Part shown: in pieces, positions 7,883-16,841 of the stretch
Layout: every line of letters begins with the position of its first letter
Position numbering within the stretch: position 1 is the first letter of the stretch
Source: Pseudomonadales bacterium
Lineage (GTDB): Bacteria; Pseudomonadota; Gammaproteobacteria; Pseudomonadales; Azotimanducaceae
Length of the DNA stretch: 64,000 bases
Direction of reading: 5' to 3'
NCBI GenBank assembly: GCA_016763855.1
Contig: JAESSY010000036.1
Location: forward strand, 1 to 64,000
Translations under genes and position numbers: made by a program
Notes under the pieces: model-generated
Databases searched by the model: none
Told to the model about the DNA's origin: nothing
Seen by the model: the letters and a program-made list of their open reading frames with translations, nothing else

Positions 7883-8639
7883 GGAAAATCAATATCGACT
7901 TTTGGGGGACGTCAGAGTTTCACCTATCGGCCTCGGTACGGTGAAGTTCGGTCGGAACACAGATGTCAAATATCCCAAGCGTTTCGAGATACCTGATGAC
8001 ATTCAATTAAGTACCTTACTCAGCCACGCCTCTGAACTCGGCATTAATCTTATTGATACCGCCCCCGCTTATGGTAATGCCGAAGAAAGGCTAGGGGAAT
8101 TACTCCAAGCGCAAAGAAACAATTGGTTTATCGCAACAAAAGTAGGGGAATACTATAAGGACGGACAGTCTCATTATGATTTTACACAAAGGGCTATAAC
8201 AGAAAGCATTGAGAATAGTCTGAAGAATCTGAAAACCGATTATCTCGATCTTGTTTCAATTCATTCTAATGGTGATGACGAATCCATCATTGATGAAACG
8301 GATGTCATTATGACACTTCAGACATTAAAGTCAGCAGGGAAAATCGGTAGCATAGCAATGTCAACAAAGACGCTCATCGGCGGTTTAAAAGCGCTGGAAG
8401 TAGTGGATGTTATCATGGTAGAGCTAAATGAAGCCAATCAAAGTCAGATTCAAGTTATTGAGAAAGCAGCCTCACTTGGTAAGGGGGTTCTCATCAAGAA
8501 AGCGCTTTCCAGTGGACATGCAGTGAAGCCTGCTAAAGCCATTAAGTTTGCTGTGGATTTCCCCGGCGTTAGTAGTGTGATTCTTGGTACCATCAACCCA
8601 ACCCATCTAAGAGAGAATATTCTCGCGCTTTGGCCTTAA
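7875..8639 (+). CDS. Aldo/keto reductase family protein
   Basis: A TIM-barrel NADPH-dependent reductase of the aldo/keto reductase superfamily. GLGTVKFGRN opens the barrel, LIDTAPAYGNAEERLGE carries the catalytic Asp and Tyr, ATKVGEYY the catalytic Lys, and LDLVSIHSNGDD the His. The tail SSVILGTINPTHLRENI is the NADPH-binding end. I place the start at TTG 7875, giving about 254 residues and an eight-base overlap with the oxidoreductase. An ATG at 7812 in the same frame would add 21 residues unlike the family. The substrate is unknown; pairing with a flavin oxidase suggests a shared carbonyl intermediate. Confidence 0.82.
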   Translation: MIKENQYRLLGDVRVSPIGLGTVKFGRNTDVKYPKRFEIPDDIQLSTLLSHASELGINLIDTAPAYGNAEERLGELLQAQRNNWFIATKVGEYYKDGQSHYDFTQRAITESIENSLKNLKTDYLDLVSIHSNGDDESIIDETDVIMTLQTLKSAGKIGSIAMSTKTLIGGLKALEVVDVIMVELNEANQSQIQVIEKAASLGKGVLIKKALSSGHAVKPAKAIKFAVDFPGVSSVILGTINPTHLRENILALWP

Positions 8640-9988
8640 CCCCAGAGTGAGTTCACAAATATGACTCCGATGATCAATGGGCAAACTAGGCGTACATACC
8701 AGGGCCAAATTTTCCAGAAGAAAGTCGATTCTACATCTTTGTTGCCTTTTTTCAATTCTTGAAGCAAGCCCTCTCTATTCCAAATCCAGCCAACAAACAC
8801 ACAAAGCAACAAAGCCAACAAGGGTTGGCTATATCGAGTCGTTAGTTCAATAACCAAGCCAAATAACATTTCGAAATTGAAGATAATGGTTGCGCTGATA
8901 GCTGTGATCACACCGCCTATAATCCAAACTGCTTTTTGCCTTTCTGCTCCATGATTTTCGATAGTGTATGCTACCGGTACCTCAAGCATTGAAATTGATG
9001 AAGTCACCGCCGCTATCGTCATCAGGAAAAAGAAAGCGAATGAGACCAGCAGACCCGTTGTCCCCATGGTATTAAACAAATTGGGTAACACAGTAAAAAT
9101 TAATGTGTCCTCTGAAATCAAGGCACCTGCTTCATTAAATATTTGAATACCATTGTGCTGCGCAACGTACATGGCTGGAATAATCAAGAATCCTGCCATT
9201 ACAGCAATCCCAATGTCTACCAGAGTCACATAGCCGCCAACCAGAGGAAGATTTTCTTCATCTTTGAGATAGGATCCGTAAATCAACATTGTGCCTACAC
9301 CAAGTGAAAGAGAGAAGAATGCAGAACCTAGGGCCGCGATAATAAGAGAGGGAGACATCACACGACCAAAATCCGGTAGAAGGTAAACCTTAAGCCCTTC
9401 CATCGCGCCCTCTAGTGTTAGCACGTACATTACCAATATCACCAACATAATAATTAACATCGGCATGAGCCGCCCTGACCATCGCTCAATTCCACCCTGC
9501 ACACCCTGTGAAATAATCCCTATTGTCATCAACATAAAGAGGCACATGAAGATCAGGTTTCTCGTTAAAGAAAATTCAACTAGCCAGGCGGCAGACTCGC
9601 CCATATCAAGAAAAGTGAGTGCAGCATTGATGCAAAAAGCCATCATCCAACCTGAAACAATGGCGTAAAAACTAAGAATGAAGCTGGCCACAATCAAACC
9701 AGCAATACCAGTTGCCCCACCGATAAACTTTGATATTGGACCGCGAGAAATGAGCTGCAGTGCCTGGACGGCATTACTGTGGGCATGGCGTCCAATGATC
9801 AACTCTGCCATTAACGCCGGATATGCTAAACAAAATGCTAGCACCAAATAGACTAGTAAAAAAGCGCCACCCCCATTACTGGCAGCTTGTGTCGGGAAAC
9901 CCCAAATATTGCCTAAGCCAACAGCTGAACCTGCAGCAGCCATTATAAAACCAAATCGAGAACTGAATTCACCACGTGTTGCGGCCAT
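8636..9988 (-). CDS. Sodium-dependent transporter, neurotransmitter:sodium symporter (SNF) family
   Basis: A 450-residue inner-membrane protein with about 11-12 hydrophobic helices. The N-terminal signature F-S-S-R-F-G-F followed by AAAGSAVGLGNIWGFP (about residues 15-32) is the unwound TM1 that binds Na+ and substrate in LeuT-type carriers. Members import amino acids or related solutes with sodium; the precise substrate cannot be read from sequence. It is convergent with the aldo-keto reductase (four-base overlap of ends), and an inverted repeat sits 40-85 bases upstream. Confidence 0.92.
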   Translation of the reverse strand: MAATRGEFSSRFGFIMAAAGSAVGLGNIWGFPTQAASNGGGAFLLVYLVLAFCLAYPALMAELIIGRHAHSNAVQALQLISRGPISKFIGGATGIAGLIVASFILSFYAIVSGWMMAFCINAALTFLDMGESAAWLVEFSLTRNLIFMCLFMLMTIGIISQGVQGGIERWSGRLMPMLIIMLVILVMYVLTLEGAMEGLKVYLLPDFGRVMSPSLIIAALGSAFFSLSLGVGTMLIYGSYLKDEENLPLVGGYVTLVDIGIAVMAGFLIIPAMYVAQHNGIQIFNEAGALISEDTLIFTVLPNLFNTMGTTGLLVSFAFFFLMTIAAVTSSISMLEVPVAYTIENHGAERQKAVWIIGGVITAISATIIFNFEMLFGLVIELTTRYSQPLLALLLCVFVGWIWNREGLLQELKKGNKDVESTFFWKIWPWYVRLVCPLIIGVIFVNSLWG

Positions 9989-10027
9989 AGTTATTCCTGT
10001 TATTTTTATTGAGTACGGCTAGTGCTT

Positions 10028-10074
10028 CTAAGAGTAAACTTTGCACTGAACTGACAATGCAGTCAAACTCTTAG
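10028..10074. promoter_or_regulatory. Inverted repeat upstream of the sodium symporter gene
   Basis: Arms CTAAGAGT (10028-10035) and ACTCTTAG (10067-10074) are perfect complements. Inside them TTTGCACTG and CAGTCAAA can extend the pairing with small bulges. The element lies about 40-85 bases before the transporter start (minus strand), in the range of an operator or a structured 5' leader. No known riboswitch is recognised. Confidence 0.4.
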
Positions 10075-10224
10075 AGTTACAGCATATGAGATGGGAGAAA
10101 AAGGATCAGTGTAGGTGGGCGCATTAAATTATGCCAGTATAAATCCCATCTTGCTTGCAGGTAAAAAAATGTTAGGGCACGAGACATCTTAGCGCTACAT
10201 TAAGAATAACGGAGATTGAAATTC

Positions 10225-10554
10225 ATGAACGGTATTACAAAAACAATTCCAGCGAGCGCAGGTATAGAAAGGCTTGAATCTCTCTATGATGGTTCAATAT
10301 CAGAGTATGAATTTCATATGGCAGGCAAGCCATCCAGGCTCTCAGCAGGAGATTATGTCTACACTATTTTTAACGATCAGCTCTGTGGTCGCGTCATCAT
10401 CGATCGCATTGAAGATGGCGCAGTTCACCCTAAATCAGGCAAACCACGAAGCCTGATTTATGTTTGCACACCGGGAGAACGCCTAGAAAATCCTATTCCA
10501 CGAAAAGGGCACCGAGGGACCCGGTATTATGACGGTGTAGACTGGCCATCATAA
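10225..10554 (+). CDS. Hypothetical protein (109 aa)
   Basis: I start at ATG 10225, ten bases after GGAG; a TTG at 10216 would add three residues. The soluble protein has no signal peptide. The core reads SRLSAGDYVYTIFNDQLCGRVIIDRIEDG, a small beta-barrel-like pattern, then PKSGKPRSLIYVC and a basic/aromatic tail (GHRGTRYYDGVDWPS). I do not recognise a family. It is monocistronic, upstream of and co-directional with the aminopeptidase gene but about 80 bases away. Confidence 0.55.
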   Translation: MNGITKTIPASAGIERLESLYDGSISEYEFHMAGKPSRLSAGDYVYTIFNDQLCGRVIIDRIEDGAVHPKSGKPRSLIYVCTPGERLENPIPRKGHRGTRYYDGVDWPS

Positions 10555-10634
10555 AGCGCAGCATAAGCAATTGGCGCGTGCTAATGAAAGTGAGCTTCAC
10601 TATAATCCAGCTCTTGTTTCTTTTAATGTGATGG

Positions 10635-12419
10635 GTGACAGCAAAAATCATGTCCGATGAAATAGAAAATCGATTGAAGTTAGTTCGCCAAGAAATGACC
10701 GTTGATGCTTTTCTGGTGCCGAGAGCAGACGAATATTTAGGCGAATATGTTCCGCCTCAAAACGAACGCTTACATTGGATTAGTGGCTTCACCGGATCTG
10801 CGGGGGCGGTCATTGTCCTTAAACAGACCGCCGTCATCTTTGTCGATGGTCGATATACTATACAAGTTCGCCAGCAAGTTTCAGAGTCACTTTTTAGCTT
10901 TAGTCATTTAAATGAGAACCCACCTATCAAGTGGTTATGTGAAAATCTTAATAAAGGCGCTACTGTCGGTATGGATACTCGCCTGCATGGCTACGCTTAT
11001 TACACAAAAGCCTTAACATTACTTTCAAAGGCTGGCATCAAGCTCATAGAGTTGAGAAGCAATCCAATTGACAACAACTGGCACGATCGTCCCATTCCAG
11101 AACCCCAACCTGCATTACTGTTAGACGAGCGTTATACGGGTGAACATAGCAGCCTAAAAAGGCAACGCATTGGGAAAGTGATCGAAGCAGCCGGTGCTGA
11201 TGTCGCACTCATTTCTCAATTGGATTCAATCGCCTGGTTACTCAACATACGCGGCAAAGATATTTCCAGACTGCCGGTACTACTGGGGTTCGCTATTCTC
11301 AATAAAACCGGCGATCTAACCTTTTTTACCGACCCCAGGAAGATTCCAAATGATCTTCATCTTCATGTCGGCGATGGTGTCAGTATCAAAGAGGAAGACC
11401 TGCTAACCGATTATCTTGAGGCGCTGGCAAGTTCAGGTCTCAAGATAATGCTTGATGAAAATACTTGTAATGCTTTTTCCCCACTACGCTGCGCTGAGCA
11501 AAATTGTGAAATAGTGCTACAAAACGACCCTGTTATTATCCCCAAAGCGCAAAAAAACTTAACCGAGCTTGAGGGTGTCCGTAATTGTCACATTCGAGAT
11601 GGTTCAGCTTTAAGCCGTTTTCTAGCCTGGCTTGAGAAAGAAGTCGAGAATAACAATCTGCACGATGAAGCTACATTGGCTGACAAACTGGAATCCTTTC
11701 GGCGTGAACTCTTTGATATTCATGATCTATCTTTCGATACGATTTCCGCAGCAGGTTCAAATGGCGCCATGTGTCATTATAGCCACACCAATGGTACTCC
11801 AGCGCAATTGGAAATGAACTCTCTCTATTTGGTGGATTCCGGCGGCCAATTCTCTGACGGTACGACTGATGTCACACGTACTGTCGTCATAGGCGAACCT
11901 AGCGCAGAACATAAACGTAATTTTACACTGGTACTCAAAGGGCATATCGCATTGAGTAATGCGATTTTTCCAAAAGGCACTTGTGGTGTTCAACTCGATG
12001 TTCTAGCGCGACAATTTCTCTGGCAAGAAGGATTAGATTATGACCACGGAACGGGCCATGGCGTGGGTGCTTTCTTGAGCGTACATGAAGGACCTCAAAG
12101 AATAGCAAAATAACCAACAGCACTCGGCGAGCTATTACCAGGCATGGTGCTTTCCAATGAACCGGGTTATTACAAAGAAGATTGTTACGGCATACGTTGT
12201 GAAAACCTTATGATCATCAATGGCAGAGATGATGGCATGATGAGCTTTGAGACTGTTACCTTCGCCCCTTTCGATCGTCGTTTGATCGACCAGGACATTA
12301 TGACTGAAGCAGAATTGTCCTGGCTCAATAATTACCATATTGAAGTAAGGGCTCATCTTCAGCCATTGTTAGCGGGAGAGGACTTGTCCTGGCTAGAAGC
12401 TTCTACTGAGACAATTTGA
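10635..12419 (+). pseudogene. pepP: Xaa-Pro aminopeptidase (M24B), interrupted by an in-frame TAA
   Basis: A complete aminopeptidase P-type gene with a creatinase-like N-domain (VDAFLVPRADEYLGEYV, RLHWISGFTGSAG) and a pita-bread metallopeptidase domain. TAA at 12111-12113 splits it: residues before it end HEGPQRIAK, and the same frame resumes PTALGELLPGM then VLSNEPGYYKE. The metal ligands are divided: the two Asp (LVDSGGQF, GTTDVTRT) and the His (GTGHGVG) lie before the stop, the two Glu (SNEPGYY, MSFETVTF) after it. An ATG at 12144 could start the 91-aa tail, but neither piece alone would bind both metals. The frame has no other visible lesion, so this is recent or a sequence error. Starts at GTG 10635 or ATG 10650. 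Confidence 0.88.
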
Positions 12420-12459
12420 TAAGTACTTCCCGAACCGCAGAATCGTTCTCTTTGCAACA

Positions 12460-13092
12460 TTAACCCGCGCTTGCCGCCGCCTGATCTGCCACAATCTGTA
12501 TTGCAGAGTCACGTTTTGCCAATGCATCTGACAGCACTCGCGCCTCTGGAAGACTCCCCAAAAGATCCATATCGAGTACTCGCTTAGCACAGGCTCCTGC
12601 AAGTCCTACGGTATACAGAAACATAATATCCGCGTAGGTAAACGAATCACCTGCGAGGTAAGGAGAAAACTTGCCGCTTCTTTTCAAACAGGCTATACCT
12701 TTTTCTAGATTGGCCTTGGCTTTTTCTTTTGTTTCATCACTCACGGACCCACCAAAGAACGCTTCTGCGAAACAGGTTCTTGCGGGTAGCTCGATATAAA
12801 GTTCAACTTCCTTGATCAACTCTCTGACCTTTGCTTTCTCATAGGCAGATTCTGGCATTAACGAAGGACCTTCACCGACATCTTCGAGGTAGTCAAAAAT
12901 AACATCTGTTTCGCTGATTAAACCCTGTTCTGTTTCCAAAACCGGAACCTTCCCCATCGGGCTAATAGCAAGGAAATCAGCATCCTGACTTGGTTTTGCT
13001 TCAACCACTTCATAATCAATGCCTTTTTCGATTAGCGCCATCTTTACCATGTTGAAATAATTGCTGATGGCAAAGCCATGTAACTTGATCAT
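12460..13092 (-). CDS. Glutathione S-transferase family protein
   Basis: A 210-residue GST. The N-terminal thioredoxin-like domain starts MIKLHGFAISNYFNMVKMAL, where the catalytic Ser/Tyr-type residue lies, and has the cis-Pro motif GKVPVLETEQGLISETDVI. The helical C-domain carries YLAGDSFTYADIMFLY, the N-capping box of GSTs. The class and substrate are not clear. It is preceded by hldE on the same strand, but a tandem repeat at 13132-13158 between them suggests its own regulated promoter. The ATG follows AAGGAAGA at good spacing. Confidence 0.9.
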   Translation of the reverse strand: MIKLHGFAISNYFNMVKMALIEKGIDYEVVEAKPSQDADFLAISPMGKVPVLETEQGLISETDVIFDYLEDVGEGPSLMPESAYEKAKVRELIKEVELYIELPARTCFAEAFFGGSVSDETKEKAKANLEKGIACLKRSGKFSPYLAGDSFTYADIMFLYTVGLAGACAKRVLDMDLLGSLPEARVLSDALAKRDSAIQIVADQAAASAG

Positions 13093-13131
13093 GATATCTT
13101 CCTTTTTGTTAATTTATTGCGTTTGACTATA

Positions 13132-13158
13132 GTTCTTAAGACTACTGGTTCTTAAGAC
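13132..13158 (-). promoter_or_regulatory. Tandem GTCTTAAGAAC boxes upstream of the GST gene
   Basis: Two identical 11-base boxes, GTCTTAAGAAC on the minus strand (13148-13158 and 13132-13142), are separated by five bases. Each contains the palindrome CTTAAG, and TATAGT follows directly, a possible -10. They lie 40-66 bases before the GST start, where an activator or repressor would bind. The regulator is not identifiable in this window. Confidence 0.45.
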
Positions 13159-13187
13159 AAGAGCTCATTGGACTAAACTTCATGGGG

Positions 13188-14615
13188 CTAAAGCTCTTTT
13201 ATTTTCTGTGCGAGCCCGGTCGTCGAAAGCTCATCGACCAATTTAAGGACTTTCACGACACCGCCCTGGCCAGTGACTATATCAGCACCAACGACTTCGT
13301 CAATACTGTAATCACCCCCTTTTACTAATACGTCTGGATTCAACAATGCCAAGAGAGATTCAGGGGTATCGCCGTTAAATGGCACAACCCAATCCACAGC
13401 ACTTAGACCTGCAAGCATACTCATCCTGCGCTCAAGATTATTAATCGGTCTACCTTCACCTTTGAGGCGAAAAACACTTTCATCATCATTTATGGCAACA
13501 ATCAGGTGATCCCCTTCAAGTCTTGCTTCTGATAAATAGTCGACATGACCTGCGTGAAGAATGTCAAAGCAACCATTGGTAAAAACAACTTTCTTATTCT
13601 TAGATTGCGCTTCCTTAACAATCAAGCTCAACTGCTCTTCCGTCATAACGCCACTGTTAAATCCTAGATCCTTTGCGACAGCTAAACGTAATTCTGGTCC
13701 GCTTATGCTCGCAGTACCCAATCTACCGACTACAATTCCCGCAGCGATATTTGCCAGATTGACGGAATCTAACAAGGACTTACCGGATGCTAAGGCAGCG
13801 GCTGTTACAGCGATGACTGTATCTCCAGCACCACTCACATCATAAACTTCACTGTTCCTTGCGGGTAAATGAATCTCTTGCTGACCCCTCTGAACTAGCG
13901 TTAGTCCATCCGCACCTCTTGTCACCAATATGGCTTCAAGTTCAAGCTGACTTATTAGCATTTGACACTTTTCAACAAATTCAGCTTCACTTTGCCAAGA
14001 TCCAACTGCTTTCATAAATTCCTTTTGATTGGGTTTAAGCAGGGTCGCGCCTTTGTAGTGAGAAAAGTCTTTAAACTTCGGATCAACGAGAACAGGTATA
14101 TTGGCATTCTTCGCGGCAGTAATAAAAAATTGGGGGTCCGAAACTGTACCCTTGTCATAATCTGACAAAATAAGCACATCGTGTTCTGCTAGGCAGCGAG
14201 TCAGACTAGCATCAAAAACAATAGGGTCTATTGCAATAATCTGTTCAAAATCTGCCCTGGCTAGTTGCTGCTTTCGGCTGACAATTCGAAACTTAGTGCT
14301 AGTTTGACATTCTGCCAAGCTCACCAAGAAATCCTCTATCCCCGCACTTTCTAGTTTAGCTTTTATAATTGACCCGGAATCATCTTGGCCAATTGCGCTC
14401 ATCAAACTTGATTTTGCGCCTAGGGCAGATATATTGAGCGCCACATTCGCGGCACCACCAAGTCGATCCTCGACTTCGTCTATGTCAACTACTGGGATCG
14501 GCGCTTCAGCAGAAATTCGATCTGTATCACCATGCCAATATCGATCGAGCATGGCATCACCCATTGTGAGAACCCTCGCCTTCTCGAAGCTTAAGTCAAA
14601 ATCCTCTCGTTTCAT
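13188..14615 (-). CDS. hldE: Bifunctional heptose-7-phosphate kinase / heptose-1-phosphate adenylyltransferase HldE
   Basis: About 475 residues. The N-terminal ribokinase-type domain has GDAMLDRYWHGDTDRIS, GGAANVALN and DVSGAGDTV with the catalytic Asp. The C-terminal nucleotidyltransferase domain has TNGCFDILHAGHVDYL with the H-x-G-H motif. Together they convert D-glycero-D-manno-heptose-7-phosphate towards ADP-heptose, the donor for WaaC and WaaF in this cluster. I choose the ATG at 14615 (MKREDFD) because homologues begin near there; the open frame extends to 14663. It is divergent from the acyltransferase gene, and its stop region reads AAAGAGCT with a matching AGCTCTT about 25 bases on, a weak possible terminator. 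Confidence 0.95.
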   Translation of the reverse strand: MKREDFDLSFEKARVLTMGDAMLDRYWHGDTDRISAEAPIPVVDIDEVEDRLGGAANVALNISALGAKSSLMSAIGQDDSGSIIKAKLESAGIEDFLVSLAECQTSTKFRIVSRKQQLARADFEQIIAIDPIVFDASLTRCLAEHDVLILSDYDKGTVSDPQFFITAAKNANIPVLVDPKFKDFSHYKGATLLKPNQKEFMKAVGSWQSEAEFVEKCQMLISQLELEAILVTRGADGLTLVQRGQQEIHLPARNSEVYDVSGAGDTVIAVTAAALASGKSLLDSVNLANIAAGIVVGRLGTASISGPELRLAVAKDLGFNSGVMTEEQLSLIVKEAQSKNKKVVFTNGCFDILHAGHVDYLSEARLEGDHLIVAINDDESVFRLKGEGRPINNLERRMSMLAGLSAVDWVVPFNGDTPESLLALLNPDVLVKGGDYSIDEVVGADIVTGQGGVVKVLKLVDELSTTGLAQKIKEL

Positions 14616-14724
14616 CCCCTGTAATACCCTTCGCAAATGCAACGTTATAATAACACAAGCCAAAGGTTTGGAGCTTGTACCAACAAAACGTTAAACTTGG
14701 CTTTCAAAAGTCTAAATCACAAAG

Positions 14725-15645
14725 GTGAACAATATAACTTCCCTTTCACAGGGCAAATTTTTGCATCCTCGGCACTGGCCAACATGGGTGGTTTTCGGTA
14801 TTGCCTACCTTATTGTTCTCTTGCCTTACAGAGTTCAAATCAAAATTGGCGCAGGTCTCGGAAAGCTTGGCTATATATTCGCAAAGCAACGCCGGCATAT
14901 AGCCAAAGTAAATCTCGCACTTTGTTTCCCCCGGCTTGATGTCCCACAACAAGGCGAGCTACTAAAATGCACATTTCGTTCTACAGGAATAGGGCTTATC
15001 GAAACGATCAATTCCTGGCTGGGTAACCCTATAAAAATGCGAGATCGTTTTGAGATTAATGGGCTGCAACATTTTACAGATGCCCTTGAAAGTAATAAGG
15101 GTGTACTGCTACTGGGTATGCACAGCTCAACTCTGGATCTTTGCGGCGCAGTACTTTCTGGCTACGCCGGCTTTGATGTTATGTACCGGCGCAATAAAAA
15201 TGAACTTATTGAAGCCATCATGACGAAAAGCAGGGAAAAAAATTTTCCAAGCGCCATTCAACGAGATGATCTTAGAGCAGTATTAAAAAGTTTAAAGCAA
15301 GGCCATGCTGTCTGGTACGGGCCCGATCAGGACTACGGCAAAAAACACTCTGTCTTTGCACCATTTTTTGATATTGAAACAGCCTCTATTACCGCGACCG
15401 CTCGTATCGCTAGAATCAGTGGCGCAAAAGTGATTTCTTTTACACACTATCGCAGCAAAGACGATAGTAAATATATTATTAATCTGACCCCCCCCTTGGA
15501 GGATTATCCTTCGGACAACGAAGTAAAAGATGCCACAAGGATTAACAGCCTAATCGAGGCCGCCATACTCAAGGCACCTGATCAATATTGGTGGATTCAT
15601 CGTCGATTTAAAACACGACCAGAAGGTGAAGAACGACCTTACTGA
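14725..15645 (+). CDS. Lipid A late acyltransferase (LpxL/LpxM, HtrB/MsbB family)
   Basis: A 306-residue inner-membrane acyltransferase with one N-terminal hydrophobic helix (WVVFGIAYLIVLLPY). The H-x4-D catalytic motif is HSSTLD, about residue 133; RRNKNELIE and GPDQDYG are later family motifs. It adds a secondary acyl chain to Kdo2-lipid A precursors. LpxL, LpxM and LpxP cannot be separated on sequence alone. It starts at GTG 14725 after AAAGG, divergent from hldE and convergent with the glycosyltransferase gene, within the LPS block. Confidence 0.9.
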   Translation: MNNITSLSQGKFLHPRHWPTWVVFGIAYLIVLLPYRVQIKIGAGLGKLGYIFAKQRRHIAKVNLALCFPRLDVPQQGELLKCTFRSTGIGLIETINSWLGNPIKMRDRFEINGLQHFTDALESNKGVLLLGMHSSTLDLCGAVLSGYAGFDVMYRRNKNELIEAIMTKSREKNFPSAIQRDDLRAVLKSLKQGHAVWYGPDQDYGKKHSVFAPFFDIETASITATARIARISGAKVISFTHYRSKDDSKYIINLTPPLEDYPSDNEVKDATRINSLIEAAILKAPDQYWWIHRRFKTRPEGEERPY

Positions 15646-15707
15646 ACAGAGAAAGAGTATAGGGGGCAAGCATATTGGATTTGCGAATTACTGATACTGA
15701 TAAACGA

Positions 15708-16826
15708 CTAAGCAATATCCAGAGCGCTAAATAATCGAGATTTGAATTCGGCCTCTCCAAATTTATTTTGCAGCCGCTCATAGGCGTCATCAATTAACTT
15801 CTGGCTTTCTACGCCAGATCGCCCCAATGCTAATTTTAGTTTTTCACGAAGGTCGTCGGCATTATCGACATCAAAAAGCGTAGCTGAACTCCCTAGCACT
15901 TCCTTTGGCCCTGGTGCATTTGATGAAACGATAGCGACTCTAGCTTGCATGGCTTCTAAAAGCACTATGCCAAAAGCCTCCTCAGAATTTGAGGACAAAA
16001 CGAAAATGTCATAGGCGTTTAAGTATCGATAGGCATCTGACAGATAACCCGCAAAAATGACCGAGGCCTCAACATCCAATTCCGACGCACAGTGGCGAAG
16101 CTGGGATTCTTCTGGTCCACTCCCAATTATGAGCAATTGACTTTCATCTATTCCAAGTTCGGAAAAAGCCCGAATTAGTATCTTGTGATTTTTCTTTTTG
16201 ACCAAGCGTCCAATGGTTCCGATGACGAAACTGCTAGTCTTCAGACCCAGTTTTTCTCGGGCATCAGCTTTAGATATAAGCGTCTCAGCCCTTAGCTTAG
16301 GGACAGTGTTATATAAGGTATAGAGCCTTTTTTCGTGAAGTAGCGAGGGACATCTTAACGCAATCTCTTCTGTTACCACTTTAGAAACCCCTGCAACGCG
16401 TATCTTTTTACCCACGACTTTAAAAAACAAACGACGGGGCAATCGTAGAAACATATTGTATTCATGAGCGACTGCCAGAATTCGAGGCATCGTAAAAAAC
16501 AGACTCAAAATGCCCACTATATACAGCGCCTTATAGCGATGAGCGATAGCGATATCATAATGATTTCGCCGCAGCAGCTTTGCCATTTTGCACAACGTGT
16601 TAAGTTTTAGTCCTCTTAAGCCTTGCTTTGATTTTCCTTTTTCAAGGAAGAGGACGCGAGTTCCACCGACACGACGAAGCGTATCATAATCTTCCACACC
16701 TTTTAGAAAAACGGTTGTGACTTCATGCCCCTCAAATGCTGCTGCATATTGGCGACAAACTCCAATAAAGGGGCCTTTAGTATCATGGCAAACTTGAAGT
16801 ATGGATAATTTCTGTTGTTGGCTCAT
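15708..16826 (-). CDS. Glycosyltransferase, GT4 family (LPS core)
   Basis: A 372-residue GT-B enzyme. The donor-binding domain shows IGTIGRLVKKKNH, LLIIGSGPEE, and the E-x7-E motif EAFGIVLLEAM. The N-domain is acceptor-specific (QVCHDTKGPFIGV, then GLRGLKLNTLCKMAKLLRR). No signal peptide. Position after the WapQ-like kinase gene (gap about 15 bases, same strand) puts it in the LPS operon, so it most likely adds an outer-core sugar; donor and linkage are unknown. Confidence 0.87.
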   Translation of the reverse strand: MSQQQKLSILQVCHDTKGPFIGVCRQYAAAFEGHEVTTVFLKGVEDYDTLRRVGGTRVLFLEKGKSKQGLRGLKLNTLCKMAKLLRRNHYDIAIAHRYKALYIVGILSLFFTMPRILAVAHEYNMFLRLPRRLFFKVVGKKIRVAGVSKVVTEEIALRCPSLLHEKRLYTLYNTVPKLRAETLISKADAREKLGLKTSSFVIGTIGRLVKKKNHKILIRAFSELGIDESQLLIIGSGPEESQLRHCASELDVEASVIFAGYLSDAYRYLNAYDIFVLSSNSEEAFGIVLLEAMQARVAIVSSNAPGPKEVLGSSATLFDVDNADDLREKLKLALGRSGVESQKLIDDAYERLQNKFGEAEFKSRLFSALDIA

Positions 16827-16841
16827 TCGAGGAATCTGCCT

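Noticed and set aside
13160-13200. Hairpin AAGAGCT/AGCTCTT after hldE as a terminator
   Set aside because: The loop is about 25 bases and the T run is on the wrong side for hldE; left as a remark in the hldE entry only.
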